Assembly (NCBI RefSeq): GCF_036325985.1
Contig: NZ_JAUHLI010000010.1
Span: 1 to 64,000 of the forward strand
Direction of reading: 5' to 3'
Source: Alkalimonas cellulosilytica
GTDB taxonomy: Bacteria; Pseudomonadota; Gammaproteobacteria; Enterobacterales; Alteromonadaceae
Length of the DNA: 64,000 bases
The notes beneath the pieces were generated by a model. That model had not been told where the DNA came from and did no database searches. It saw only the letters and a program-made list of their open reading frames with translations. This document shows positions 57,316 through 64,000 of the stretch, piece after piece. Positions within the stretch are counted from its first letter, which is position 1. Every line of letters starts with the position of its first letter. Both the position numbers and the translations under genes were made by a program.

Positions 57316-59220
57316 TTGAAGGATTTAACGAACCCAAGGCGTGCGCTGCAACGTGCAGAAACCAAGAAGCAACGGCTGCAGCACATGGCGGACCGTTACC
57401 GGCAAGCATTCACGATTCAAGGTGCATTGTTGCGCTTATCTGAGCTTGCCAGTACCGTTGCAGACATGAAGGAATTCTACCCCTCCATCCATAAGATGGT
57501 GGCTGAGCTGCTGCACGCTAAAAATTTTTATGTCGTCTTACACGAGCAAAGTTCAGATCAATTCATCCTGGAATATTTTTCTGATGAAAAAGATCAACAA
57601 GTTATTCTGCAGGTTCCCTCCGATGCTTTTGCCAGTGGCCTGACCGGTTATGTATTTCGTACAGGTCAACCCTTGTTGTGCAATCAGGCGTTGTTTGAAC
57701 AGCTGATTCAAAGCGGTGATATTCAGGCCCAGGGCAGCATGCCTACCCATTGGATGGGAATTCCGCTAAAACGTGGTCAGCAAGTGATCGGTGTGATGGC
57801 AATCCAAAGTTACGATCCAGACAAACAGTACAGCGAACAGGCGTTGGATGTCTTTTGCCACCTGGCCAATCATACCGTGACGGCGATCGATAGGGTACGT
57901 AGCCGGGAACTGTTGGAGCAGACAGTCCGACAGCGCACACAACAACTGCAACTGGCCAATCAGGAACTGCAGAAAGAAATCAAAGAGCGGATCGCGGCAG
58001 AAAAACTGCAAAGCTCGCTGTACCGAATTTCAGAGTTGTCGGCTTGTAGCCGCAATATGCAAAGCTTTTATCGGGATATCCATCAGGTGTTGTCCGAGCT
58101 GATGTATGCAGAAAATTGCTACATTGCCTTACTGGATCGCAGCGATAGCACACTGAGCTTCCCATTTTACCGTGACCAGTACACACCGGCAGCTCCAAAG
58201 CGGCCACTGGGCAAAGGGTTTACTGAATACATCATCCGCCGTGGTGAAGCCGCGCTCATCGATGGGGCAGCTGCTGCCAAGCTCCATCAACAAGGTGAAA
58301 TTACCCGTGGCATGGTCAGCTCATTACGTAGCACCCGCCACTCTACCAGCTGGCTCGGAGCGCCGCTGCTGCTGGAGGACGAAGTGATCGGCGTCATTGC
58401 CTTACAGGCTTATGACTACCAGTACGATTACAGTGAGCAGGAACTGAAAATTCTTCGTTTTGTGTCGCGCCATATTGCAGTTGCCATCCAACGAAAACTG
58501 GCCACAGAGCAACAGCGCAAACAACAGGAAGAGTTGGAACGTAAAGTATTTGAGCGTACCCGTGAACTACGCCAAACCAATTTGTTCCTGCGGTTGCAAG
58601 TGGAAGAGCGCAAAAAAATTGAAGAAAAACTGTTCCATGAAGCCAATCATGATGCGTTAACCGGCTTATCCAACCGCCCCCGCTTCCTGCAATTGCTGCA
58701 GCAACAGTTCCGCCAGCGCAAGCGTCAAACCGATGGCAAGCTGGCCCTGCTGTTTATAGATTTGGATCGCTTTAAAGCTATTAATGATAACCTTGGCCAT
58801 GCCGTCGGTGATCACTATCTGATGGAAACCAGTAAACGATTGCAACAAGCCATTCGTGAGCATGATTTGGTTGCTCGACTGGGTGGCGATGAATTCGTCG
58901 TCATGTTAACCGATATTCAGCAACAGCTGGATGTAGAAGATGTTGCTGACCGCATCATCGAAGCCGTGCGACAACCGGTATTTATTGAGCAGCACCAGGT
59001 GCTGTCCGGCGCCAGTATTGGTATTGCGCTATACCATAACGATTACCAGAGCCCGGATGAAATGCTTCGGGATGCCGATGCGGCCATGTATCAGGCCAAG
59101 TCGCTTGGCAGTAACCGTTTTGTGATTTTTAATGCCGACATGTTGGTCGCACCCGACCCAAAGCCGCAACCTGAGCCAAGCCGTGCCGTCACGCAAAAAA
59201 AAACGGCTAAAGCCAGTTAG
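57316..59220 (+). CDS. Tandem-GAF diguanylate cyclase
   Basis: The 634-residue soluble protein has two GAF domains (about residues 30-195 and 235-395), each followed by a coiled coil. A GGDEF domain carries ARLGGDEF and an REHD inhibitory site five residues upstream. It makes c-di-GMP with product feedback. The ligand of the GAF domains is unknown. The TTG start at 57316 has only a purine-rich stretch upstream; Met at 57385 is an alternative. Confidence 0.88.
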   Translation: MKDLTNPRRALQRAETKKQRLQHMADRYRQAFTIQGALLRLSELASTVADMKEFYPSIHKMVAELLHAKNFYVVLHEQSSDQFILEYFSDEKDQQVILQVPSDAFASGLTGYVFRTGQPLLCNQALFEQLIQSGDIQAQGSMPTHWMGIPLKRGQQVIGVMAIQSYDPDKQYSEQALDVFCHLANHTVTAIDRVRSRELLEQTVRQRTQQLQLANQELQKEIKERIAAEKLQSSLYRISELSACSRNMQSFYRDIHQVLSELMYAENCYIALLDRSDSTLSFPFYRDQYTPAAPKRPLGKGFTEYIIRRGEAALIDGAAAAKLHQQGEITRGMVSSLRSTRHSTSWLGAPLLLEDEVIGVIALQAYDYQYDYSEQELKILRFVSRHIAVAIQRKLATEQQRKQQEELERKVFERTRELRQTNLFLRLQVEERKKIEEKLFHEANHDALTGLSNRPRFLQLLQQQFRQRKRQTDGKLALLFIDLDRFKAINDNLGHAVGDHYLMETSKRLQQAIREHDLVARLGGDEFVVMLTDIQQQLDVEDVADRIIEAVRQPVFIEQHQVLSGASIGIALYHNDYQSPDEMLRDADAAMYQAKSLGSNRFVIFNADMLVAPDPKPQPEPSRAVTQKKTAKAS

Positions 59221-59256
59221 TCCCTGCCAGAAACAACGCTAGCGGCAAGCAAACGG

Positions 59257-61275
59257 TTACTCCGGCTTTTTCAACAGTTGCCGTAACCTGTCAATATTGG
59301 CTTTGCCCGTTTGTTGGCGTTGCTCTGCGGTTTTAGCAACGGTACTGTGTTGCCAGTCCAGATCATCTTGTGGCAGCTCATACAGAAACCGGCTTGGTTC
59401 CGGCCGGATCACTTCCCCATACTGGCGTCTTTCTTTGGCGTAGGTAAAAAACAATTCACGTTGTGCCCGGGTAATGCCGACATAGGCCAGCCTTCTTTCT
59501 TCTTCAATATTGTCTTCATCAATGCTGCCCTGATGCGGCAAAATACCCTCTTCCATACCGACCATAAACACGTATGGAAACTCCAAGCCTTTGGAGGCAT
59601 GCAAGGTCAACAGCTGCACCTGATCGGACTGTTCGTCTTGCTCCTGGCGCTCCATCATATCCCGCAGCGTTAACCGGCTGACCACCTCTGGCAAGGTCAT
59701 CGGCTCTTCATCGTCCTTGCCTTCCAGCATTTCGACAATCCAGCGAAACAGCTCGTTGACGTTTTTCATCGCCATTTCGGCTGCTTTTGGGCTGTTGCTA
59801 TGTTCAAACAGCCAGGCCTCGTACTGGCTTTGCCGGATCAAATCCCGAATGGCCTCCGTGGGTTCAGCACGTTTTACCTGCTCGGTTAACGCCAAAATCC
59901 AGTTGGCAAAGTGTTGCACCGCCTGATAGCCTCTAGCCGGCAACCGCTGTGACAACTCGGGTACAAAGCAACTCTCGAACAAGCTGATCTGCTGCTCATG
60001 CGCCAGAGTACCCAGCTTTTCCAGGGTGGCGGCACCTATTTCACGGCGGGGGACATTAATAATACGCAGCAGCGCATTGTCATCATCCTGATTCACCAAT
60101 AGCCTCAGGTAGGCCATCACATCTTTGATTTCGGCCCGTGAGAAAAAGGAAGTACCACCCGAGATGCGATAAGGGATCCGGTTGTTCATCAGGGCTTTTT
60201 CAAAAATCCGTGCCTGATGATTGCTGCGATACAGCAGAGCATAATCCTTGTACTGGGTGCGGTTGGTAAAGCGATGCGAAATAATTTCCGCTACCACTTT
60301 TTCCGCTTCGTCTTCCTCGTGTTTGCACGGCAATACTTTTAGCGGCATACCATAACCAATCTCACTAAACAGCTGCTTATCAAACACATGCGGATTATTG
60401 GCAATCAGAATATTGGCCGCTTTTAAAATCCGCTCCGAAGAGCGGTAATTCTGTTCCAGTTTAATCAACTTCAGATTGGGGAAGTCCTGTTGCAGCAAAG
60501 CCAGATTCTGCGGTCTGGCGCCGCGCCAGGAGTAGATGGACTGATCATCGTCACCCACCACAGTGAAACGCTGACGTTCACCCACCAACAGCTTCACCAG
60601 CTGGTACTGGCTGGTGTTGGTATCCTGGTATTCATCCACCAGCAAGTAGCGGATTTTCTGCTGCCAGCGTTCACGCACCTCCGCCTGGTGTTGCATCAAC
60701 AAGGTAGGCAGCAAAATTAAATCATCAAAATCAAAGGCATTGTAAGCTTTCAGTAACTGGTTGTAGCGCTGATAATACTGTGCCTGTAGCAACTCTTCCG
60801 GCTGGGTTGCCCGCTGCAGCGCCAACTCAGGCAGCATCAGGTCATTCTTCCAGTTGGAGATTTTACTTTGCAGCTGTTTTAGTAAGTCTTTATCGCCCAG
60901 GTAATCGGCTTCGGTGAGCTCTTTAAGCAAAGCCATCGAGTCCTGATCATCAAACAAGCTGAAACTCGCCTTGTAACCCAGAGCCCGAAACTCTTTTTTC
61001 AGAATAGTCAAACCCAGCGTATGAAAGGTGGAAATAGTCAGCCCGCGGCAGGCAGGTTTAGGCAGCTGTAAGCTAATGCGCTCTTTCATTTCCCTGGCGG
61101 CTTTATTGGTAAAAGTGACCGCAGCAATATGTCGGGCAGGCAGCTGACACTGCTCTATCAGATACGCAATTTTATTGATGATCACCCTGGTCTTGCCACT
61201 GCCTGCGCCAGCCAATACCAAACAAGGGCCAGAGATATAATGCACCGCTTCATTTTGCTGAGGGTTTAGTTTCAT
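59257..61275 (-). CDS. rep: ATP-dependent DNA helicase Rep
   Basis: The 672-residue SF1A helicase starts MKLNPQQNEAVHYISGPCLVLAGAGSGKTRV, aligned with E. coli Rep. Motifs include TFTNKAAREMKER, LLVDEYQDTN, VVGDDDQSIYSWRGA, LEQNYRSS, TLHASKGLEFPYVF and EERRLAYVGITRAQ. Rep moves 3' to 5' and clears proteins ahead of forks. A Met 21 bases upstream is in frame but less like the family. It is convergent with the GAF-GGDEF gene. Confidence 0.95.
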   Translation of the reverse strand: MKLNPQQNEAVHYISGPCLVLAGAGSGKTRVIINKIAYLIEQCQLPARHIAAVTFTNKAAREMKERISLQLPKPACRGLTISTFHTLGLTILKKEFRALGYKASFSLFDDQDSMALLKELTEADYLGDKDLLKQLQSKISNWKNDLMLPELALQRATQPEELLQAQYYQRYNQLLKAYNAFDFDDLILLPTLLMQHQAEVRERWQQKIRYLLVDEYQDTNTSQYQLVKLLVGERQRFTVVGDDDQSIYSWRGARPQNLALLQQDFPNLKLIKLEQNYRSSERILKAANILIANNPHVFDKQLFSEIGYGMPLKVLPCKHEEDEAEKVVAEIISHRFTNRTQYKDYALLYRSNHQARIFEKALMNNRIPYRISGGTSFFSRAEIKDVMAYLRLLVNQDDDNALLRIINVPRREIGAATLEKLGTLAHEQQISLFESCFVPELSQRLPARGYQAVQHFANWILALTEQVKRAEPTEAIRDLIRQSQYEAWLFEHSNSPKAAEMAMKNVNELFRWIVEMLEGKDDEEPMTLPEVVSRLTLRDMMERQEQDEQSDQVQLLTLHASKGLEFPYVFMVGMEEGILPHQGSIDEDNIEEERRLAYVGITRAQRELFFTYAKERRQYGEVIRPEPSRFLYELPQDDLDWQHSTVAKTAEQRQQTGKANIDRLRQLLKKPE

Positions 61276-61413
61276 CGGGGACTGGCAAAGCTCCATGCAG
61301 GCTGCGGTAAATCGGCCGGTCAGTTTACCGGAAAATCAACTAAAAGAGCAGCGCAAGCTTTGTTATACTCAAACCAACTTAGCATGTAAGCAAAGACCTA
61401 CACAGGGGCACCT

Positions 61414-61701
61414 ATGATCGATCCAAAAAAAGTGGAAGAGTTGGCCAAACAAATTGGCGCTGTGATCCCGGCCAAAGTTCGACAAGCAGCTGATGATATT
61501 GAAAGTAAAATCAAAGTGGTGCTACAACAAAAGCTGGCTGATCTGGATGTGATTAGCCGGGAAGAGTTTGACGTACAACGCCAGGTGCTGGCCCGCACCC
61601 GCGAAAAAGTAGAAGCGCTGGAGCTGCAGATGCAAACCATCATCGCTGCTCAGCAGCCAACGGCCCCAAAGGCGGCGCCACCCAGCTCCGATCAGGAGTA
61701 A
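61414..61701 (+). CDS. ubiK: Ubiquinone biosynthesis accessory factor UbiK
   Basis: The 95-residue protein is a BMFP/YqiC-type coiled-coil: MIDPKKVEELAKQIGAVIPAKVRQAADDIESKIKVVLQQKL, then DVISREEFDVQRQVLARTREKVEALE. It trimerises and helps the Ubi complex in aerobic ubiquinone synthesis. Its end carries the AGGAG site of the next gene, 4 bases away. Confidence 0.93.
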   Translation: MIDPKKVEELAKQIGAVIPAKVRQAADDIESKIKVVLQQKLADLDVISREEFDVQRQVLARTREKVEALELQMQTIIAAQQPTAPKAAPPSSDQE

Positions 61702-61705
61702 CCCA

Positions 61706-62992
61706 ATGAAAACCTCTCAACTTGTGAGCACCTTGCTGCTAGCACTTGGCAGCTCGGTAGTTCATGCTGCCGATCAGCTGATCCTGGCCGGCCAATTGCT
61801 GGATGTACAAAACGGTGAACTAAAGCGCAATCAGGCCATTCTGGTACAAGACCAACGCATCGTGGAAATCCTGCCGGTACGTCAATTATCTACTGAGCAG
61901 CGTGCCATTCCTACGCTGGATTTATCCGGTTATACCGTACTGCCGGGCCTGATTGATATGCATGTCCATCTTACCTCCAACCCACAGCAGCATGGTTTTC
62001 GCCGGCTCAATAGCACGCCGGCGCGTCAGGCCATTTTTGGGGTGACTGCAGCCGAAGTGACCCTGCAGGCAGGCTTTACCACCGTACGTAATGTCGGAGC
62101 AGCAGGCTTTGCCGATGTGGATTTGCGCAATGCCATTGATGAAGGCGAAATCCAGGGACCAAGGATGCGGGTAGCCGGCCATTCCATTTGCATTACCGGT
62201 GGCCACTGCGACAACAACTTACTGCCGCATACCTATGCCGCCACTGGTTTTGGGGTTGCCAATAGTCCGGATGAAGTACGCACCCGGGTACGGGAGAACA
62301 TGAAATACGGCGCTAACTTAATCAAATTCACCGCAACCGGCGGCGTGTTGTCGCGCAACACCGACGTCAATGCCAGCCAGTTCAGTCTGGCGGAGATGCA
62401 GGCGCTGGTGGCCGAAGCGCATGACCGTGGTGCCAGAGTGGCCGCTCATGCCCATGGTTTGCATGGCATGAAGCGCGCTATTGAAGCCGGGGTCGATTCG
62501 ATTGAGCATGCCAGTTTTTTAAATGATGAGATACTGGCCATGGCCGCAGAGCGCGGTACTTATCTGGTGATGGACATCTATGTCAGCGATTATATTTTAA
62601 GCGAAGGCGAAGCTGCTGGGATCTTACCGGAGTCATTGGCCAAAGAGCGGCAGGTTGGTCAGCTTCAACGGGAAAACTTTCGCCGTGCGGTCGCTGCCGG
62701 TGTCAACATGGCCTATGGTACCGATGCTGGTGTTTATACCCATGGCCAGAACGCCCGTCAGTTTGGCTACATGGTGGAGTGGGGCATGACACCACTGCAA
62801 GCCATTCAAAGCGCGACCCTGCATGCCGCTACGCTGCTGAATTGGCGTAACGAGCAAGGGCAATTGAATGTAGGCCTGCTAGAACCCGGTGCCTATGCCG
62901 ATCTGGTCGCCGTTGAAGGCAACCCCTTGCAAAATATCCGTCTACTGGAAGCCATTCCAGTGGTAGTGAAGGGTGGTAAACAAGTCAATTAA
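61706..62992 (+). CDS. Exported amidohydrolase, paralogue
   Basis: The 428-residue protein has a signal peptide (cleavage near VHA-AD) and the same catalytic set as the paralogue at 47755: HVH after IDM, Lys in NLIKFTATGG, AAHAHG, SIEHAS and YGTDAG. Loops differ (a Cys pair in HSICITGGHCDNN). It probably cleaves peptides or related amides in the periplasm. It is coupled to ubiK by a 4-base gap, probably by chance of position. Confidence 0.9.
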   Translation: MKTSQLVSTLLLALGSSVVHAADQLILAGQLLDVQNGELKRNQAILVQDQRIVEILPVRQLSTEQRAIPTLDLSGYTVLPGLIDMHVHLTSNPQQHGFRRLNSTPARQAIFGVTAAEVTLQAGFTTVRNVGAAGFADVDLRNAIDEGEIQGPRMRVAGHSICITGGHCDNNLLPHTYAATGFGVANSPDEVRTRVRENMKYGANLIKFTATGGVLSRNTDVNASQFSLAEMQALVAEAHDRGARVAAHAHGLHGMKRAIEAGVDSIEHASFLNDEILAMAAERGTYLVMDIYVSDYILSEGEAAGILPESLAKERQVGQLQRENFRRAVAAGVNMAYGTDAGVYTHGQNARQFGYMVEWGMTPLQAIQSATLHAATLLNWRNEQGQLNVGLLEPGAYADLVAVEGNPLQNIRLLEAIPVVVKGGKQVN

Positions 62993-62997
62993 ATAGC

Positions 62998-63025
62998 AAA
63001 AAGGCCTGTTGTAGCAGGCCTTTTT
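62998..63025. terminator. Bidirectional Rho-independent terminator
   Basis: AAAAAGGCCTG and CAGGCCTTTTT form 11-base arms around 6 bases between convergent genes, giving T-runs on both strands. Confidence 0.92.
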
Positions 63026-63049
63026 GCAGAAGCTGGAGTGACGCTTGGT

Positions 63050-63682
63050 TTAGCGGCGACGCAGGCGCAAGCCCAGCAAGCCCAGACCAAGCAATGCCAA
63101 AGTGGCTGGGGCTGGTACCGGTGTGGTATCGCTTGCCGGTGTGCCATAGACACTTAGAGTTGCACTGTACAGATTAAAATTATTGGTACCGCTGAAACGT
63201 GAGAACCAGAGATAGAAGCTGCCTGAGCTGACAATATCATCGAATACATCCAGCGAGCTCGTGAAGGTATAGGTCACTATTTGCTGACTGCTCGATAAGC
63301 GTCTATCCGATAAAAAGGCATTAAAGAGGTTAATGTCATCACTGGCGGCAAATCGGCTAGCCCCCGGCCTTACAACCCAAACGCCATTGCTAAACTGATG
63401 ATTCAAGGTCAGCTCGAAGGATGTAATCTCTTCAAACGCAAGATGGCTAAAATCGAAAGCATCGTGAAATGAGCTACCAGTGGCACAGGTTGAAAGACTG
63501 GGACGAACAACTTGAAAATAGTCTGTGTGTAAACTACCGCAGTACCCACCATAATTCATATGCGAAGGGGCATGCTTATCAAACCCATAATCATGCGTTA
63601 TGGTACCAATTAAAGCAGCATGAGCCGAGAACACCAAACCAGTTACCAGGACAACAGCCCCTGCAAACAACGATGTTTTCAT
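63050..63682 (-). CDS. PEP-CTERM-type exported protein (VPAP variant)
   Basis: The 210-residue protein has a signal peptide (cleavage near AHA-AL). A beta-rich domain (FELTLNHQFSNGVWVV, FYLWFSRFSGTNNFNLYSATLSVYG) leads to a C-terminal sorting signal PVPAPATLALLGLGLLGLRLRRR-like: VPAP, hydrophobic helix, Arg-rich end. It should be processed by exosortase; the core domain is not recognised. The start at 63682 is set by the signal peptide and an AGGGA site. It has its own sigma-54 promoter. Confidence 0.85.
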   Translation of the reverse strand: MKTSLFAGAVVLVTGLVFSAHAALIGTITHDYGFDKHAPSHMNYGGYCGSLHTDYFQVVRPSLSTCATGSSFHDAFDFSHLAFEEITSFELTLNHQFSNGVWVVRPGASRFAASDDINLFNAFLSDRRLSSSQQIVTYTFTSSLDVFDDIVSSGSFYLWFSRFSGTNNFNLYSATLSVYGTPASDTTPVPAPATLALLGLGLLGLRLRRR

Positions 63683-63762
63683 AAAATTTTTCCCTAAATT
63701 ACGACGGTTGCCAAACAACGAATACGTTTTTTGAGCTTTTGAACATTGACAGCTTAATGAAA

Positions 63763-63778
63763 AGCAAAAAATGTGCCG
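63763..63778 (-). promoter_or_regulatory. Sigma-54 promoter of the second PEP-CTERM gene
   Basis: On the minus strand CGGCACATTTTTTGCT keeps GGCAC (-24) and TTGCT (-12) with GG and GC exactly 10 bases apart. It lies 80 bases before the ATG. Confidence 0.68.
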
Positions 63779-63837
63779 AAATTTTAAACAAAAACATTAG
63801 CAGTTGTTTTATCAACGTTTATTTTTTATACGCTCAT

Positions 63838-63864
63838 GTTCTAAACCCTAGCTGCAGTTAGAAC
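63838..63864. promoter_or_regulatory. Inverted repeat, candidate enhancer site
   Basis: GTTCTAA and TTAGAAC form perfect 7-base arms with a 13-base spacer, about 100 bp upstream of the sigma-54 start. An NtrC-type activator site is plausible. Confidence 0.4.
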
Positions 63865-63906
63865 AAGCTGATCTATGGCAAAAAAACAGACACTTTTCAG
63901 CTTGTT
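63862..63906. repeat. Inverted repeat near the window end
   Basis: AACAAGCTGA (63862-63871) and TCAGCTTGTT (63897-63906) are perfect 10-base arms around 25 bases that include an A7 run. It follows the end of the partial gene and may be its terminator. Confidence 0.4.
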
Positions 63907-63909
63907 GGC

Positions 63910-64000
63910 CTAGCTACCTGATTGAAACAACTGTTGCTCCAGCGAAGGCCCCCGGCTTAACTGCCGATAATCAATGTCCTGTTGGTGCAGCAATTGCAGC
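63910..64000 (-). CDS. 3' end of an unidentified gene
   Basis: An open frame runs in from the window edge and ends at TAG (63912-63910). The visible tail, LQLLHQQDIDYRQLSRGPSLEQQLF then QSGS, looks like real coding sequence. I cannot name the protein. Confidence 0.45.
   Translation of the reverse strand, partial: LQLLHQQDIDYRQLSRGPSLEQQLFQSGS

Noticed and set aside
1..64000. CRISPR arrays, insertion sequences, rRNA genes, prophage
   Set aside because: No regularly spaced repeats, transposase, integrase, rRNA or phage structural genes were seen; the only tRNA is tRNA-His.

Overview
The window looks like a chromosomal segment of a free-living, aerobic gammaproteobacterium. It has the order polA - spf (Spot 42) - engB - [CsrB/CsrC-type RNA] - yihI, the pairs srkA-dsbA and uvrA / MFS-ssb, cytochromes c4 and c5, DUF2489, DUF1285, DUF3010 and UbiK, GlyGly-CTERM and PEP-CTERM tails, and several GGDEF proteins. 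This suits Alteromonadales and their relatives (Rheinheimera / Alishewanella / Arsukibacterium-like). The genus is inferred from gene content only.

Layout. 1-6.4 kb: a DUF4168 exported protein faces a histidine kinase / NtrC-type regulator / glycerate-kinase operon, followed by an ion permease and an exported cyclophilin. 6.4-9.5 kb: a plasmid-like partition module (KfrA-like coiled coil, ParA, ribbon-helix-helix protein). 9.5-19.4 kb: housekeeping and envelope genes (DUF3010, ccoG, srkA, dsbA, a porin, a lipoprotein, RidA, an RluA-type synthase). 19.4-23.9 kb: an accessory island. It holds a restriction-type controller (C) protein with its operator, directly driving a fused PD-(D/E)XK nuclease / SF1 helicase but with no methyltransferase; an LRR-like gene flanked by two similar palindromes; and a HigBA-like toxin-antitoxin pair. 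24-28.5 kb: a lipoprotein, a DUF5675 protein and uvrA with a LexA box. 28.6-36.6 kb: an alpha-glucoside phosphorolysis locus (TonB receptor, LacI regulator, beta-phosphoglucomutase, GH65 phosphorylase, MFS carrier) tied together by three copies of one LacI-type palindrome. 36.6-46.8 kb: a YajR-like MFS carrier, a PEP-CTERM protein, ssb, two large c-di-GMP proteins, a DUF481 protein and mscS. 46.9-57.1 kb: tRNA-His, DUF1285, an amidohydrolase, DUF2489, yihI, a Csr-type RNA, cytochrome c4, engB, a second small RNA, Spot 42, polA, elbB and cytochrome c5. 57.3-64 kb: a GAF-GGDEF cyclase, rep, ubiK, a second amidohydrolase, a second PEP-CTERM protein and the 3' end of an unidentified gene.

How parts work together. 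Three -24/-12 (sigma-54) promoters can be read: one before DUF4168, facing the NtrC-type two-component operon, and one before each PEP-CTERM gene. The sugar locus describes outer-membrane uptake, inner-membrane transport, phosphorolysis and entry to glycolysis under one repressor. The polA-yihI interval carries three small-RNA loci on one strand, two of them in the same order as in Escherichia coli. The island at 19.4-22.0 kb is the best candidate for an undescribed defence system.
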